Source of the DNA: Candidatus Aenigmatarchaeota archaeon
Lineage (GTDB): Archaea; Aenigmatarchaeota; Aenigmatarchaeia; QMZS01
Assembly (NCBI GenBank): GCA_021163805.1
Contig: JAGGTL010000061.1
Coordinates: 1-24,781, forward strand
Length of the DNA: 24,781 nucleotides
Direction of reading: 5' to 3'
The notes beneath the pieces were generated by a model, which saw nothing but the letters and a program-made list of their open reading frames with translations, was not told where the DNA came from and did not search any database. Positions 1 through 8,782 of the stretch are shown in pieces. The first letter of the stretch is position 1. Every line of letters starts with the position of its first letter. Made by a program: the position numbers and the translations under genes.

Positions 1-362
1 GGATAACAAATCAAGCCTCTTCTGGATTTATCAATTTTGTTATTAATCAAAGCATATTTCAATGCCTTTGCCCTTCCCTTGATATTTTCCGGTTCTACTG
101 AAAATACAACTTTTATTCCATATTTTGATCCGTCTCCAATATATTCTTCAATTTGTTCGTGTTTGTATCCAAGTAAAAAAATAAAATTCTTAAAGCCACA
201 GTTTACAAGAAATTCGATTGAATAATCCAATAAAGTTTTTCCATCTAATTCAAGCAATGCCTTTGGTTTATCAATTTTTCCCATTCTCTTTGCTCTTCCT
301 CCAGCGGGAACAATTATCTGCGTCTTTTTTATTTCTTCTTCTATATTTTTTAAATTATCCAT
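1..362 (-). CDS. Nucleotidyltransferase (sugar-phosphate NTP transferase type), N-terminal part
   Basis: The first 120 codons of a minus-strand gene run off the left edge. I translated it by hand from the ATG at 362. After a 13-residue lead comes the nucleotide-binding loop IIVPAGGRAKRMGKIDKPKA, which has the glycine-rich GGxxxxRMG followed by KPKALLELDGK, typical of the Rossmann-like NTP transferase superfamily (glucose-1-P thymidylyl/uridylyl-, mannose-1-P guanylyl- and GlmU-type enzymes). Next come FIFLLGYKHEQIEEYIGDG and a later KGRAKALKYAL segment, both matching the family order. These enzymes make NDP-sugars for glycans in the cytoplasm. The substrate cannot be told from this part. The gene is divergent from ppsA, with 44 bp between start codons. 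The superfamily is clear; the subfamily is not. Confidence 0.85.
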   Translation of the reverse strand, partial: MDNLKNIEEEIKKTQIIVPAGGRAKRMGKIDKPKALLELDGKTLLDYSIEFLVNCGFKNFIFLLGYKHEQIEEYIGDGSKYGIKVVFSVEPENIKGRAKALKYALINNKIDKSRRGLICY

Positions 363-406
363 AAAAATAAAATAAAATTTAAAGTAAAAACCAATCTTAT
401 ATATTT
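363..406. promoter_or_regulatory. Compact divergent promoter region
   Basis: These 44 bases separate two divergent start codons. On the plus strand, ATTTAAAG at about 377-384 lies about 26 nt before the ppsA ATG, the usual place of a TATA box for a leaderless archaeal transcript. A second TATA-like block, TATATATTT at about 396-406, reads on the minus strand as AAATATATA, about 38 nt before the nucleotidyltransferase ATG, which would give a short leader of about 12 nt. Seen by eye in AT-rich sequence, so moderate confidence only. Confidence 0.5.
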
Positions 407-2665
407 ATGAAACTGATTTTGTTTTTTTCAGAAATAAGAAATAAAGATGTTCCATTAGTTGGAGGGAAAAATGCAAGTCTTGGAGAGATGTATTCAAAAT
501 TGAAAAAAAAGGGAATTAGAATCCCAAACGGTTTTGCTTTAACTTCCAAAGCCTATGATTATTTTATATTTGAAAACAAAATTGAAGAGAAAATCAAAAA
601 GATTTTAGGTGATTTGGATATAAAGGATATAAAAAATCTGAGAGAGAAAGGAAAAAAAGTAAGAGAATTAATCTTAAAGTCAAAAATTCCAAAAAAACTT
701 GAATTAGAAATTTTAAAAAGTTATAATAAACTTTGCAATGGCAAGGAAATCTCCGTTGCCGTCAGAAGTTCGGCAACGGCAGAAGATTTGCCGGATGCAA
801 GTTTTGCAGGGGCTCAGGAAACTTATTTAAATATAAAAGGAGAAAAAGAATTATTAAAAGCTATTTTGAAATGTTATGCCTCTCTTTTCACCGATAGAGC
901 AATTTCCTATCGGGAAGAAAAAGGATTTGGGCAATTTTCTGTCAAATTATCCATAGGTATTCAGAGAATGGTCAGGAGTGATCTCGCTTGTTCTGGAGTG
1001 ATGTTTACTCTGGATCCAAATACGGGATTTAGAAATGTCGTATGCATTGAAGGAAGTTACGGGCTTGGAGAGTATATAGTAAAAGGTGTTGTAAAACCAG
1101 ATTCATTTTTTGTATTTAAGCCAACAAGAAAAGTTATAAAGAAGGAACTTGGAGATAAAAAGATTAAATTGATTTTTTCAAAAACTGGCACAAAAGAAAA
1201 AAAAGTAAAACGGGAAGATCGAAACAAATTTATTCTGACAGACGAAGAACTAAAGGAACTTGCAAATTATGCAATTAAAATTGAAGAACACTATAAAAGA
1301 CCTATGGATATAGAATTTGCAAAAGACGGACTTGACAATAAATTATATATTGTTCAGGCAAGACCGGAAACCGTATATATGAAAAAGAAAGAAATCGATA
1401 AATACACTCTTCTTGAAAAAAGTAGAAAACTGGCAGAAGGTATTGCCGTTGGAAGAAAAATTGTCAGTGGCGAGGTTCAGATTATTGAAAATATTAACCA
1501 AATAGAAAAATTTAAACCGGGAAAAATTCTTGTTACAAAACAAACGAATCCGGATTGGGAACCAATTATGAAAATCTCTTCAGGAATCATAACCGAATCG
1601 GGAGGAAGCACAAGTCATGCCTCTATTGTTTCGAGAGAACTTGGAGTTCCTTGCATTGTTGGAGCAAACGGAATTACGAAAAAATTAAGAAATGGGCAGA
1701 AAGTAACCATTGATTGTACAAGTTCAAGGGGCATTGTTTGGGATAGAGAACTGAAATATAAAATAAATAAAATTAATATTGAAAAATTACCAAAGACAAA
1801 GACAAAAATAATGTTAATTCTTGGTACTCCGGAAGAAGCTTTTAATTTTGCATTTTTACAACCTGATGGAATAGGATTGGCAAGAATAGAATATATTATA
1901 AGTAACTGGATAAAAATGCATCCTCTTTATGCAATAGAAAAAAGAAAACAGAATTTTTACATAGATAAACTTGCAGAAGGAATTTCAATACTCGCCGCTT
2001 CTGTTTATCCAAATCCAATAATTGTCAGATTCTCAGATTTTAAAACAAACGAATATAGAAATTTATTGGGCGGAGAAAAATATGAACCAACAGAAAATAA
2101 TCCAATGCTTGGATGGAGAGGAGCATCAAGATATATCGATAAAAAATTCAAACCCGCATTTTTATTGGAATGTGAAGCAATAAGAAAAGTTATAGAAGAT
2201 AAAGATTTGAAGAATGTTAATGTAATGATTCCTTTCTGTAGAACAATTGACGAGGGCAAAGAGGTTTTAAAAATTCTGAATGAAATCGGGCTCAGAAAAA
2301 AATTGAAGGTTTATGTAATGGCAGAAATTCCTTCAAACATCATTTTAGCAGACAAATTTTCAAAATTATTTGATGGTTTTTCGATTGGGTCAAATGATTT
2401 GACACAACTTACTTTGGGAATGGATAGAGACAACCCAACGCTTAATTTTGATGAAAGAAATGAAGCCGTGAAAAAATTAATCTTTAATTTAATTAAAACA
2501 GCCCATAAATACAAAAAACCCGTTGGAATTTGCGGACAGGCTCCTTCAAAATATCCCGAATATGCAAAATTTCTGCTGGAGAATAAAATAGATTCCATTT
2601 CTGTTAATCCAGATGTTTTTCTGGAGACAAAAATCAGAGTTTCAAATCTTGAAAAAGGCAATTGA
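407..2665 (+). CDS. ppsA: Phosphoenolpyruvate synthase (pyruvate, water dikinase)
   Basis: Makes PEP from pyruvate, ATP and water, the entry step of gluconeogenesis in archaea (or PEP to pyruvate in reverse). The 752 residues contain the three family domains in order. An N-terminal ATP-grasp domain (about 1-335) opens with DVPLVGGKNASLGEM and has AVRSSATAEDLPDASFAGAQ. A mobile phospho-histidine domain (about 355-440) has GGSTSHASIVSRELGVP, with the phosphoryl-carrier His at 404. A C-terminal TIM-barrel PEP-binding domain has SIGSNDLTQLTLGMDRDNP and GICGQAPS, with the catalytic Cys at 709. The length is slightly below the usual archaeal 760-820. The ATG at 407 fits the conserved family N-terminus. 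All key residues looked for are present, so it should be active. The HAD gene follows in the same direction after 46 bp but has its own TATA box. Confidence 0.97.
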   Translation: MKLILFFSEIRNKDVPLVGGKNASLGEMYSKLKKKGIRIPNGFALTSKAYDYFIFENKIEEKIKKILGDLDIKDIKNLREKGKKVRELILKSKIPKKLELEILKSYNKLCNGKEISVAVRSSATAEDLPDASFAGAQETYLNIKGEKELLKAILKCYASLFTDRAISYREEKGFGQFSVKLSIGIQRMVRSDLACSGVMFTLDPNTGFRNVVCIEGSYGLGEYIVKGVVKPDSFFVFKPTRKVIKKELGDKKIKLIFSKTGTKEKKVKREDRNKFILTDEELKELANYAIKIEEHYKRPMDIEFAKDGLDNKLYIVQARPETVYMKKKEIDKYTLLEKSRKLAEGIAVGRKIVSGEVQIIENINQIEKFKPGKILVTKQTNPDWEPIMKISSGIITESGGSTSHASIVSRELGVPCIVGANGITKKLRNGQKVTIDCTSSRGIVWDRELKYKINKINIEKLPKTKTKIMLILGTPEEAFNFAFLQPDGIGLARIEYIISNWIKMHPLYAIEKRKQNFYIDKLAEGISILAASVYPNPIIVRFSDFKTNEYRNLLGGEKYEPTENNPMLGWRGASRYIDKKFKPAFLLECEAIRKVIEDKDLKNVNVMIPFCRTIDEGKEVLKILNEIGLRKKLKVYVMAEIPSNIILADKFSKLFDGFSIGSNDLTQLTLGMDRDNPTLNFDERNEAVKKLIFNLIKTAHKYKKPVGICGQAPSKYPEYAKFLLENKIDSISVNPDVFLETKIRVSNLEKGN

Positions 2666-2682
2666 CGAATAAAACATCGTCA
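2663..2682. promoter_or_regulatory. Palindrome TGACGA-N8-TCGTCA between ppsA and the HAD gene
   Basis: A 6-bp inverted repeat with an 8-nt spacer begins at the ppsA stop codon and ends on the first base of the TATA box of the next gene. The core GACGA-N8-TCGTC, with the same spacer length, occurs again at 17715-17732 upstream of the second promoter of the isoprenoid locus; 16 of 20 bases agree. It could be an operator for a shared regulator, or a 3'-end hairpin of the upstream transcript. Confidence 0.45.
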
Positions 2683-2691
2683 TTTAAATAT
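2682..2691 (+). promoter_or_regulatory. TATA box of the HAD hydrolase gene
   Basis: ATTTAAATAT is centred about 26 nt before the ATG at 2712. This spacing places the transcription start at or next to the start codon (leaderless mRNA), the same arrangement as at ppsA, ipk and cdc48 in this window. Confidence 0.5.
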
Positions 2692-2711
2692 ATTATAATT
2701 TATATTCACTA

Positions 2712-3224
2712 ATGAAATTTGCAATAGTTGATCTAGATGGCACATTAATTTCAAATTCTCTGGAAGTTTATAAAAAACAATTAGGATTGGATATAAATGA
2801 TAAGGATATTGAAAAAATTGCAGATTTTTTAAAAATTCTGAAAGATAAAAAATTATCGGATATTCTGAAATTAAAAGATTATTTTGATTATAATGAAGAA
2901 TTAATAAACTTATTATATGACAAAAAGAAAGAGAAATATATTTTGGTATTGATTACCGATAATCCCGGTGGAGAATATTTTGCTCCACCTGATCTTTTCG
3001 ATGAAATTTATCTAACTATATATTTAGAAGTAAAGGAAGGAGTAATTACGGAAAATATATCAAAAAAATCTACAAAAAAAGAAATTGTCAAAAATATATT
3101 GCGCAATAAATCTGGAATTGAAATAATTGAAGTTTACATGGATGGCAGCAATAGCGATTATGATATGATTAAATATATACGCGATTTTTATGGAAATATA
3201 TTAAAAGTTTACAAAATCAGCTAA
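2712..3224 (+). CDS. HAD-superfamily hydrolase (small phosphatase)
   Basis: A 170-residue haloacid dehalogenase-type protein, probably a soluble phosphatase of unknown substrate. Motif I is VDLDGTL at residues 6-12, with nucleophile Asp7 and acid Asp9. Motif II is Thr82 in LITDNPG. Motif III is one of the lysines in the cluster at 118-123. Motif IV is degenerate: it reads MDGSNSDYD at 143-151 instead of the usual GDSxxD, though acidic residues at 144, 149 and 151 could still bind the metal. A small helical cap fits between motifs I and II. It follows ppsA in the same direction but has its own TATA box. Its 3' end overlaps by 8 bases, tail to tail, with a minus-strand mini gene. Confidence 0.85.
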   Translation: MKFAIVDLDGTLISNSLEVYKKQLGLDINDKDIEKIADFLKILKDKKLSDILKLKDYFDYNEELINLLYDKKKEKYILVLITDNPGGEYFAPPDLFDEIYLTIYLEVKEGVITENISKKSTKKEIVKNILRNKSGIEIIEVYMDGSNSDYDMIKYIRDFYGNILKVYKIS

Positions 3225-3369
3225 AAAGTTTTGTCAGCCAATCTCCGCCAATGCTCAGTATATTCTCAAAACCGACTAAAATTCCGTGATGCATTATACC
3301 CGATATGACCAATATTAGCATTACCAACAAAAATATTATACCAAAAACAATTTTGAAAGGCATTTCCAT
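3217..3369 (-). CDS. Mini membrane protein, 50 aa (last gene of the surface-protein run)
   Basis: Found by translating the minus strand by hand. The frame starts MEMPFKIVFGIIFLL and ends GGDWLTKLFS with a TGA at 3219-3217. The protein has one strongly hydrophobic helix (about residues 6-25) and then an amphipathic tail with GFENILSIGGDWL, the same two-part plan as the 52- and 54-aa mini proteins in this run. A second in-frame ATG lies two codons downstream. It begins 25 nt after the stop of the preceding 537-aa gene, as expected for the last gene of the transcript. No function is known to me. Support is an intact frame, membrane character, matching position and matching architecture. Confidence 0.6.
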   Translation of the reverse strand: MEMPFKIVFGIIFLLVMLILVISGIMHHGILVGFENILSIGGDWLTKLFS

Positions 3370-3394
3370 AATAATATAAAAAGATAAAAATTAG

Positions 3395-5008
3395 TTAATA
3401 AGGGGCTTCATATTTTACAATACCTTGAAAAACTCCGACATTTTTTCCAGTACTTTTTTCTCTGAAATCAATTTTAAAGAAAGAATATTTTTCATCGTAC
3501 CAAGTTGTTGGATTGTCCTTTACACACTTAACATCTAAAGAAGATATAATGAAATTGTAGCCCTCAATTCCGATTTCTTTTATGTAATTTTCAATTCTTT
3601 TTTTTACATTATTTTTGAATTTATCACATTTTTCATTATCAAAATTGTAAATAAATTCTTTGTTATTTAGTTTACTTATATATTCTGACAGAGCAAAATC
3701 AACATAGAGCCTCTCAACTTCATAATAAGTTCCATTTGAATTTGAATAAATTATAAGTATTCCGTCTGTTCTCGGAACTTTTGATGTATCACATAAATCC
3801 AAATCGCCAGAATCTACAGAATCTATTTTGACTCCATTAAATTCAAAAAAATAATTTGTTATCCCATTAACTCTTAAAATTTCGTGTTTTTTTCCGCAGT
3901 TTAACTTAATTTCTTTTGATATCGGAAGGTCGTTTAAAGTCAATACAATATTATCATAGTTATTCAAACATTTGTATTTTCTTGCTCCTTTAATCTTATG
4001 GCACCTATATTTTCCGCTTGAGATGGAAGTTAATGAATCCCGCGGAGAACATTGTAAACTGCATGCCGAATCAGAATCTAAACAAAAACCACAAAATCCA
4101 AGAGTGGCGGAGACACCAATGCAATCTTTTCCATCGCATTCGGATCCTTTAGTACAAGTATTTTTTAATTGACCGCATTCAAAATTATCAAATTCTTCCG
4201 AGAAAGTTACCGTCCCTTTTCCGGGCTGACTTAAACTTAAAATTATTTTAACAGGTTTATTTTGCATATCTCTACAATCGCAATTGTGACCCTTGCAGGA
4301 AATTGGTACTTTTAAAGAAACTTCAAAATCATTGCAATTTGAAATATTGTTCATAAGCCATTGCGTAAGCCCGCATTCAAGTTCATTTGAATTTAGTTTT
4401 TGAAAGTTATACACACTTTTCTTCATCTTCGCAAAAGAACTATTTACGCAATCATAAATTTTTTCTAAATTCATAAAATCAAATTCCGTAATCATATTTC
4501 TCGTTGAATTGATTTCATTTTTTGCATTTTTAACGGATATTTTGCTGCTTAAATAAATTCTATAAGTGTAATTCCAGATTAATTTTTTAGTTGAAGAATC
4601 ATAAGAGATTTTACTGCCAGAACCCGAAACATTTACAATAGAAGCATTGACTTTTGCTCCTTCCAGAGTATAAACCGAACCAAAATATTTAGTTGCGGCC
4701 TCTCCTAATTTTTCTCCGAATAAAATTTCAAAATCTCGCTTAAAATTAGAGTAAGAATTCCAATGTTCATTCCATTCAACCGGGAAATCCCGAACATTAT
4801 CAAAAAATCTGTCCGAATCTTCTTCTATGGTTCTCTTTAAATTTATTTCTGTGTGAATAAAAGAAGATAATAATTCAGAAAACTGAATTTCCGGCAAAGT
4901 GTGGTAATAGATCGGTGTTTCTCCGACAGAACCCATTAATATAACGAAAACTCCGGCAATTATAACTGAAACAATCATTGTAATTTGCAAAATACTCATT
5001 CCTTTCAT
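3395..5008 (-). CDS. Membrane-anchored cysteine-rich surface protein, 537 aa, MKG start
   Basis: Unrecognised as a whole. It starts MKG followed at once by a hydrophobic helix (residues 4-25), so it looks like a class-III prepilin-type signal that could be cut after the Gly, or a plain N-terminal anchor. The rest is a predicted extracellular ectodomain with several NxS/T sequons (for example at about 121, 126, 146 and 167). A dense cysteine module at 278-320 has the order EC-x-G-x2-C-I-G, then CGFC, then CSLQCSP; nearly the same module occurs in the 711-aa protein of this run. The C-terminal 60 residues are mixed alpha/beta. It lies 3 bp after the 361-aa gene and 25 bp before the 50-aa mini gene. 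A minor pilin-like or adhesin-like subunit is plausible, but that is inference. Confidence 0.85.
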   Translation of the reverse strand: MKGMSILQITMIVSVIIAGVFVILMGSVGETPIYYHTLPEIQFSELLSSFIHTEINLKRTIEEDSDRFFDNVRDFPVEWNEHWNSYSNFKRDFEILFGEKLGEAATKYFGSVYTLEGAKVNASIVNVSGSGSKISYDSSTKKLIWNYTYRIYLSSKISVKNAKNEINSTRNMITEFDFMNLEKIYDCVNSSFAKMKKSVYNFQKLNSNELECGLTQWLMNNISNCNDFEVSLKVPISCKGHNCDCRDMQNKPVKIILSLSQPGKGTVTFSEEFDNFECGQLKNTCTKGSECDGKDCIGVSATLGFCGFCLDSDSACSLQCSPRDSLTSISSGKYRCHKIKGARKYKCLNNYDNIVLTLNDLPISKEIKLNCGKKHEILRVNGITNYFFEFNGVKIDSVDSGDLDLCDTSKVPRTDGILIIYSNSNGTYYEVERLYVDFALSEYISKLNNKEFIYNFDNEKCDKFKNNVKKRIENYIKEIGIEGYNFIISSLDVKCVKDNPTTWYDEKYSFFKIDFREKSTGKNVGVFQGIVKYEAPY

Positions 5009-5011
5009 ACT

Positions 5012-6097
5012 TTAGTCCTTTGCTAAAATAACAATCAATTTTCCATCTTCTTTTTTATTTTCATTTCCTTCTTCATCTCTAACAACACAGGTAACTGTAT
5101 AATCACCATATTTTTTATAAGTATGATTAAACTTAAATATTGCATTTTTGGAATCCCATTTTTCTATTTCAAGGTCGATTGGATTCTTTTTTATAAAAAA
5201 GGTTTTCTTTGAATCTCCAAAATCTAAAATTATCTCAGTTATATTGCTGATTTCAAATTCTTTTTCAACTTCTAACTTAAAATTTACTTTGGTATCTCCT
5301 TTAAATTCTTTTTTAATTCTTTCCTTTATCCACTTTGAATCTCCATCAAATTTTGCAGTAAAATTTATTTTTGGCAATTCATTTTTCAGGCATAATCTCG
5401 TCCCCCGTTTTACCATTTTGCATTCTTCGAGGTTGCTATTTTCTTTGCACATAACGAGCTTGCAGGGTCCAACTCCGCATGGATCATTCGAAGAACATTC
5501 TCCCCTTCCTGGACCGGTTAAATAATTACTGCATTCCTTAATATCATAACAACAAACAACAAATCGGATTCTCATATTTTTTGTTTCTTTTGAAAAAATT
5601 GGCATATCTTTATAAAAGCAGTTGTATGGATATTCTTCGGGAAAAGTTATCAGCGGTCCTTCCAGTTTATTTTTTGGCAAACCCATGGAAATTATCAATC
5701 CTTTCCGATCTTTGATTATATAAGTATTATCCCTTTTTTTTGTTTTTTCCTCCAAATTTTCAAGTAATTCTTTTAATTTGATTAACCCAGTAATTTCGGG
5801 ATGTTCGGCATATATTTGCTCTATTTTTACAGGTTTTATTTTCTTAAAATCAAGTTTCACCAGTTCATTCAAGGCTTTCCAGCTGTCTGAAGGATAAGAA
5901 AGATAATATAAAATAGAAGAAGGAAAATAATTCATCCATCTGTATTCTGTATATGTTTTTACTTTTATCGGTTTTCCTACTACGGCGGATCTTAAATAAA
6001 AACCCACTGTCATGGCTAAAACAAACATTCCAATAAAAACAAGTATTACTGCAGTAACGGGCCACTCAATCCCCCCCTCTAATTTTTTTGTTTTCAT
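5012..6097 (-). CDS. Membrane-anchored surface protein with a C-terminal PKD-like domain, 361 aa
   Basis: The N-terminus MKTKKLEGGIEWP leads into a hydrophobic helix (about 13-36). The GG|IEW junction has the Gly and nearby Glu expected at a prepilin-peptidase site. Residues 50-150 are charged and helical. A cysteine cluster at 182-236 has CC, then ECSSNDPCGVGPCKLVMC. The C-terminal region (about 275-358) has the landmarks of a PKD (polycystic kidney disease) beta-sandwich: LDFGDSKK, then FNHTYKKYGDYTVTCVVRDE and a last strand KLIVIL. PKD folds are common in archaeal surface and adhesion proteins. The gene is spaced 3-4 bp from both neighbours, so it is cotranscribed and probably translated with them. 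The PKD assignment is from motif order only. Confidence 0.85.
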   Translation of the reverse strand: MKTKKLEGGIEWPVTAVILVFIGMFVLAMTVGFYLRSAVVGKPIKVKTYTEYRWMNYFPSSILYYLSYPSDSWKALNELVKLDFKKIKPVKIEQIYAEHPEITGLIKLKELLENLEEKTKKRDNTYIIKDRKGLIISMGLPKNKLEGPLITFPEEYPYNCFYKDMPIFSKETKNMRIRFVVCCYDIKECSNYLTGPGRGECSSNDPCGVGPCKLVMCKENSNLEECKMVKRGTRLCLKNELPKINFTAKFDGDSKWIKERIKKEFKGDTKVNFKLEVEKEFEISNITEIILDFGDSKKTFFIKKNPIDLEIEKWDSKNAIFKFNHTYKKYGDYTVTCVVRDEEGNENKKEDGKLIVILAKD

Positions 6098-6101
6098 AAT
6101 T

Positions 6102-8237
6102 TCAAGAATTTAATTCTATTTCGGAGCCCATGAGAGAATATTCTATTACTTTATTTTTTACAGGATAGTAAGCTACAATAAAAGCTTTATTTGCATTATT
6201 GTAAGGATGTCCATTTCTGCAAACTTTTTGCGTTATATTAATAACATAACCTTCTTTTCCAAGAGGTCTCAAAATCTTGACATTGGACGAATTGATATTT
6301 GGCCAGAATTTCATTTTTGGACAATTTAAAGAAGGTCTTTTGCATTTTTTTATTTTTTTTATTTCGGTTGTTCCATCGTTCTTTATAATTTCTTTATTAA
6401 CCGTTATCCATCCATCTGGTTCACAACAAATTTTTGAAGCATTGATAATCCAGGTTATTTCGGCATTATGCATTCCCTTACCGGAACAACTAACAGATTC
6501 TATTTCCATACCATTATGCGTTTTATTTACGGCTATCGCCGGCAAACATTCGTACATAATATTATTTGATGGCCATAACTGATTAGTAACTTCCTGACAC
6601 ACATATCCCTCTTCTACAGATGGAGAATTTTCTAAATAATCTGGAGAGCAAGATTCGAGAACATTATCATAATTACAGGAAGAACATTTATGGCCAACGC
6701 ATGAAGTCCCTGCACATTGTTCAGCCTTAGCACATTCAAAAATTCCCGGCCATGTTGCACAGGCAGATACTTCTCTATAATCACTTTTATTTAATTCGGA
6801 AATGCTCTTTCCTCCAGCCAATTTGTTTTCATCAACAATAATATATTTTACATCTATGGCATTGAAAGGCAATCTCTCATACAATAAATAATAATCTCTT
6901 GCAGTTTTACAGGATCTTACATAACTTACACCTCGGGCCTGAATACGAGCATCATCATAACAATAGGTCTTATTATTTAATCTATCTGGATTTTCGTAAT
7001 ATTTATTGCAATAGACCTCACACACTTTTCCAAATCCTAGATATACAGGATTTTCCCGGCATTCTCTCTTGCAATACTCCAATTGCTTTTCTTTACTCCA
7101 TTCTCCCTCCGGTTTAATATTTTCAATCTTCAAATAAAAATGTTTTCTTCCTTCTTTATATCCTGGTATATCGATTCCGTATGGCCACCAAACTATATTC
7201 CAAACTTTTTTTGGTTGGCAAATTTTTGCCGATAGATTGCTTTCATTTACAATTTTTTTCGGAATTCTCGTCATTAAAGGACACTCTTTTTCTCCACTAG
7301 CCGGAATAACTTCAAGAACATTCGTTGTATTATTAAAATTCCAATTAAAACCGCAAATTACATAAGTTTTTACATTTGTAACATATGCAAAAGCATCATA
7401 AATTTTTCCAAAAATCCATCCTATTACCGGAATATCAAAAATGCCTCCTTCTTTTTTTATTTTGATTTTTTCTTCTATTTTATAACCGCCTTTATTCACA
7501 ACGCAACCCTGAGGATAAATACCAAGATCAAGATATGCGCTACGTTTACCTTTTACTCCAACAGAATAAAATCCTTCCCTTAATTTAGTTGCTATATTTG
7601 TTGTTAGTCCCGCAATCATTGTTCCAATTTTAATATTGTTGCCATCCGCAATGAAGGTAATTAATTTACAATCCGCTTTTATTTTATCATAAGTAACAAT
7701 TTTTTCAAAATCTTCTTTTTTTATATGAGTTAATATGCCCGTCTGTGAACGGATATATTCCAAAGGATTCAAAAATTCAAGAATTACAGATTTTACACCA
7801 AGTTTTACGCCTATTTTAATTATATCAAAAACGCCCACCGGCAAAGCACATTTTTCAAAAGCAGATTTACTTTCTGGAGGAATATACAGCGAATATGGTT
7901 CCGAATCCTCCCCATAGATATGAACAAAATAGTCTGATCCCGGTAAAAAGAATTCGGTCATATTTTCAAAGATGGAATTTGCAGTTTTATTTGCTTCTTC
8001 TCCCCTCCATTGTTCTAAAAAAGTTTTGCTGAAAATATTTGGATAAACGGTCAAATTTTTCCACATAGAAAGCATATAAGCGAGATCACAGGCCGTTGTT
8101 TTTTTGGATTCCGTTGCTTTGGGCAGTGTCTGAAACTCAAACCAATAGGCAGCTATTAAACTCATAATTCCAAGAAATATGGCTAAAACTACAATATATC
8201 CCACCATATTAACAGGCAAACTTATTGATCCTTTCAT
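6102..8237 (-). CDS. Large membrane-anchored cysteine-rich surface protein, 711 aa, MKG start
   Basis: Starts MKGSISLPVNMVGY and continues into a hydrophobic helix up to about residue 32. The 680-residue ectodomain is rich in Cys, Trp and Tyr and has several NxS/T sequons. Two cysteine motifs link it to its neighbours. At 389-410 it has CKREC, 12 residues, then CEVYC, a twin-CX3C unit like those in the vWA protein. At 507-532 it has QC-x-G-x2-C-V-G, CSSC and a final CSP, matching the module of the 537-aa protein. A hydrophobic stretch near 268-286 (IPVIGWIFGKIYDAFAYV) could be a membrane-dipping or buried helix. It is not a family I know. It is packed 2 bp from the 162-aa gene upstream and 4 bp from the 361-aa gene downstream. 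Confidence 0.85.
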   Translation of the reverse strand: MKGSISLPVNMVGYIVVLAIFLGIMSLIAAYWFEFQTLPKATESKKTTACDLAYMLSMWKNLTVYPNIFSKTFLEQWRGEEANKTANSIFENMTEFFLPGSDYFVHIYGEDSEPYSLYIPPESKSAFEKCALPVGVFDIIKIGVKLGVKSVILEFLNPLEYIRSQTGILTHIKKEDFEKIVTYDKIKADCKLITFIADGNNIKIGTMIAGLTTNIATKLREGFYSVGVKGKRSAYLDLGIYPQGCVVNKGGYKIEEKIKIKKEGGIFDIPVIGWIFGKIYDAFAYVTNVKTYVICGFNWNFNNTTNVLEVIPASGEKECPLMTRIPKKIVNESNLSAKICQPKKVWNIVWWPYGIDIPGYKEGRKHFYLKIENIKPEGEWSKEKQLEYCKRECRENPVYLGFGKVCEVYCNKYYENPDRLNNKTYCYDDARIQARGVSYVRSCKTARDYYLLYERLPFNAIDVKYIIVDENKLAGGKSISELNKSDYREVSACATWPGIFECAKAEQCAGTSCVGHKCSSCNYDNVLESCSPDYLENSPSVEEGYVCQEVTNQLWPSNNIMYECLPAIAVNKTHNGMEIESVSCSGKGMHNAEITWIINASKICCEPDGWITVNKEIIKNDGTTEIKKIKKCKRPSLNCPKMKFWPNINSSNVKILRPLGKEGYVINITQKVCRNGHPYNNANKAFIVAYYPVKNKVIEYSLMGSEIELNS

Positions 8238-8239
8238 AT

Positions 8240-8728
8240 TTATGTTGAACTAATTATGTGTATGGAAGTTTCATTAACTTTTTCGAAACAAATAAATGAA
8301 TTGCATGCCGTTGTATAACCTTCTTCAGTTAATTTATTCCACAAATCACAATTTCCGCCCCGAGCAGCACAGGTTTCATTATATTCGTACAAATTTAGAT
8401 TTCCCACGAGAGAATTTGATAAATATTCTCCTTCCTTTAAATAATTATTTGCGGGACCCCAGATTTCTATATAATCTGAATGAATAGTTATTTTATTGCA
8501 ATTTCTTAAACTTACACAGGCGTGTGTTTTAACCGGGGCTATTTCCATTAATAAAAGGATGTTCTTTATTTGTGTAACCGTATTTACTTTCAATTCACTC
8601 ATTCTTTCTGTTGCCATGGACATACCCATTTGTTGCCAAAAACCAGCAAATAAGATTGAAAATAATAAACCAAACAGAAAAAAGAAAATTTCCACCAACA
8701 AACCTTTATTCTTATATCTATCGGGCAT
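8240..8728 (-). CDS. Pilin-like membrane protein, 162 aa
   Basis: I start this gene at the ATG at 8728 because the longer frame to 8773 needs a TTG. The protein then opens MPDRYKNKGLLVEIFFFLFG: a basic leader, a KG cleavage-type junction, Glu four residues on, and a hydrophobic helix to about residue 30. This is the best class-III (archaeal prepilin) signal in the run. The mature part is small, with an amphipathic stretch after the helix and six cysteines toward the C-terminus, including one in ETCAARGGNCDLW and two in TACNSFICF. The overall plan resembles a major or minor pilin. No peptidase, motor ATPase or platform protein is in the window to confirm a pilus. Confidence 0.8.
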   Translation of the reverse strand: MPDRYKNKGLLVEIFFFLFGLLFSILFAGFWQQMGMSMATERMSELKVNTVTQIKNILLLMEIAPVKTHACVSLRNCNKITIHSDYIEIWGPANNYLKEGEYLSNSLVGNLNLYEYNETCAARGGNCDLWNKLTEEGYTTACNSFICFEKVNETSIHIISST

Positions 8729-8782
8729 AATATATTTTTCTTTTAATTTGAGATAAAGAAATTCCTTTATCAAAAAACTAAT

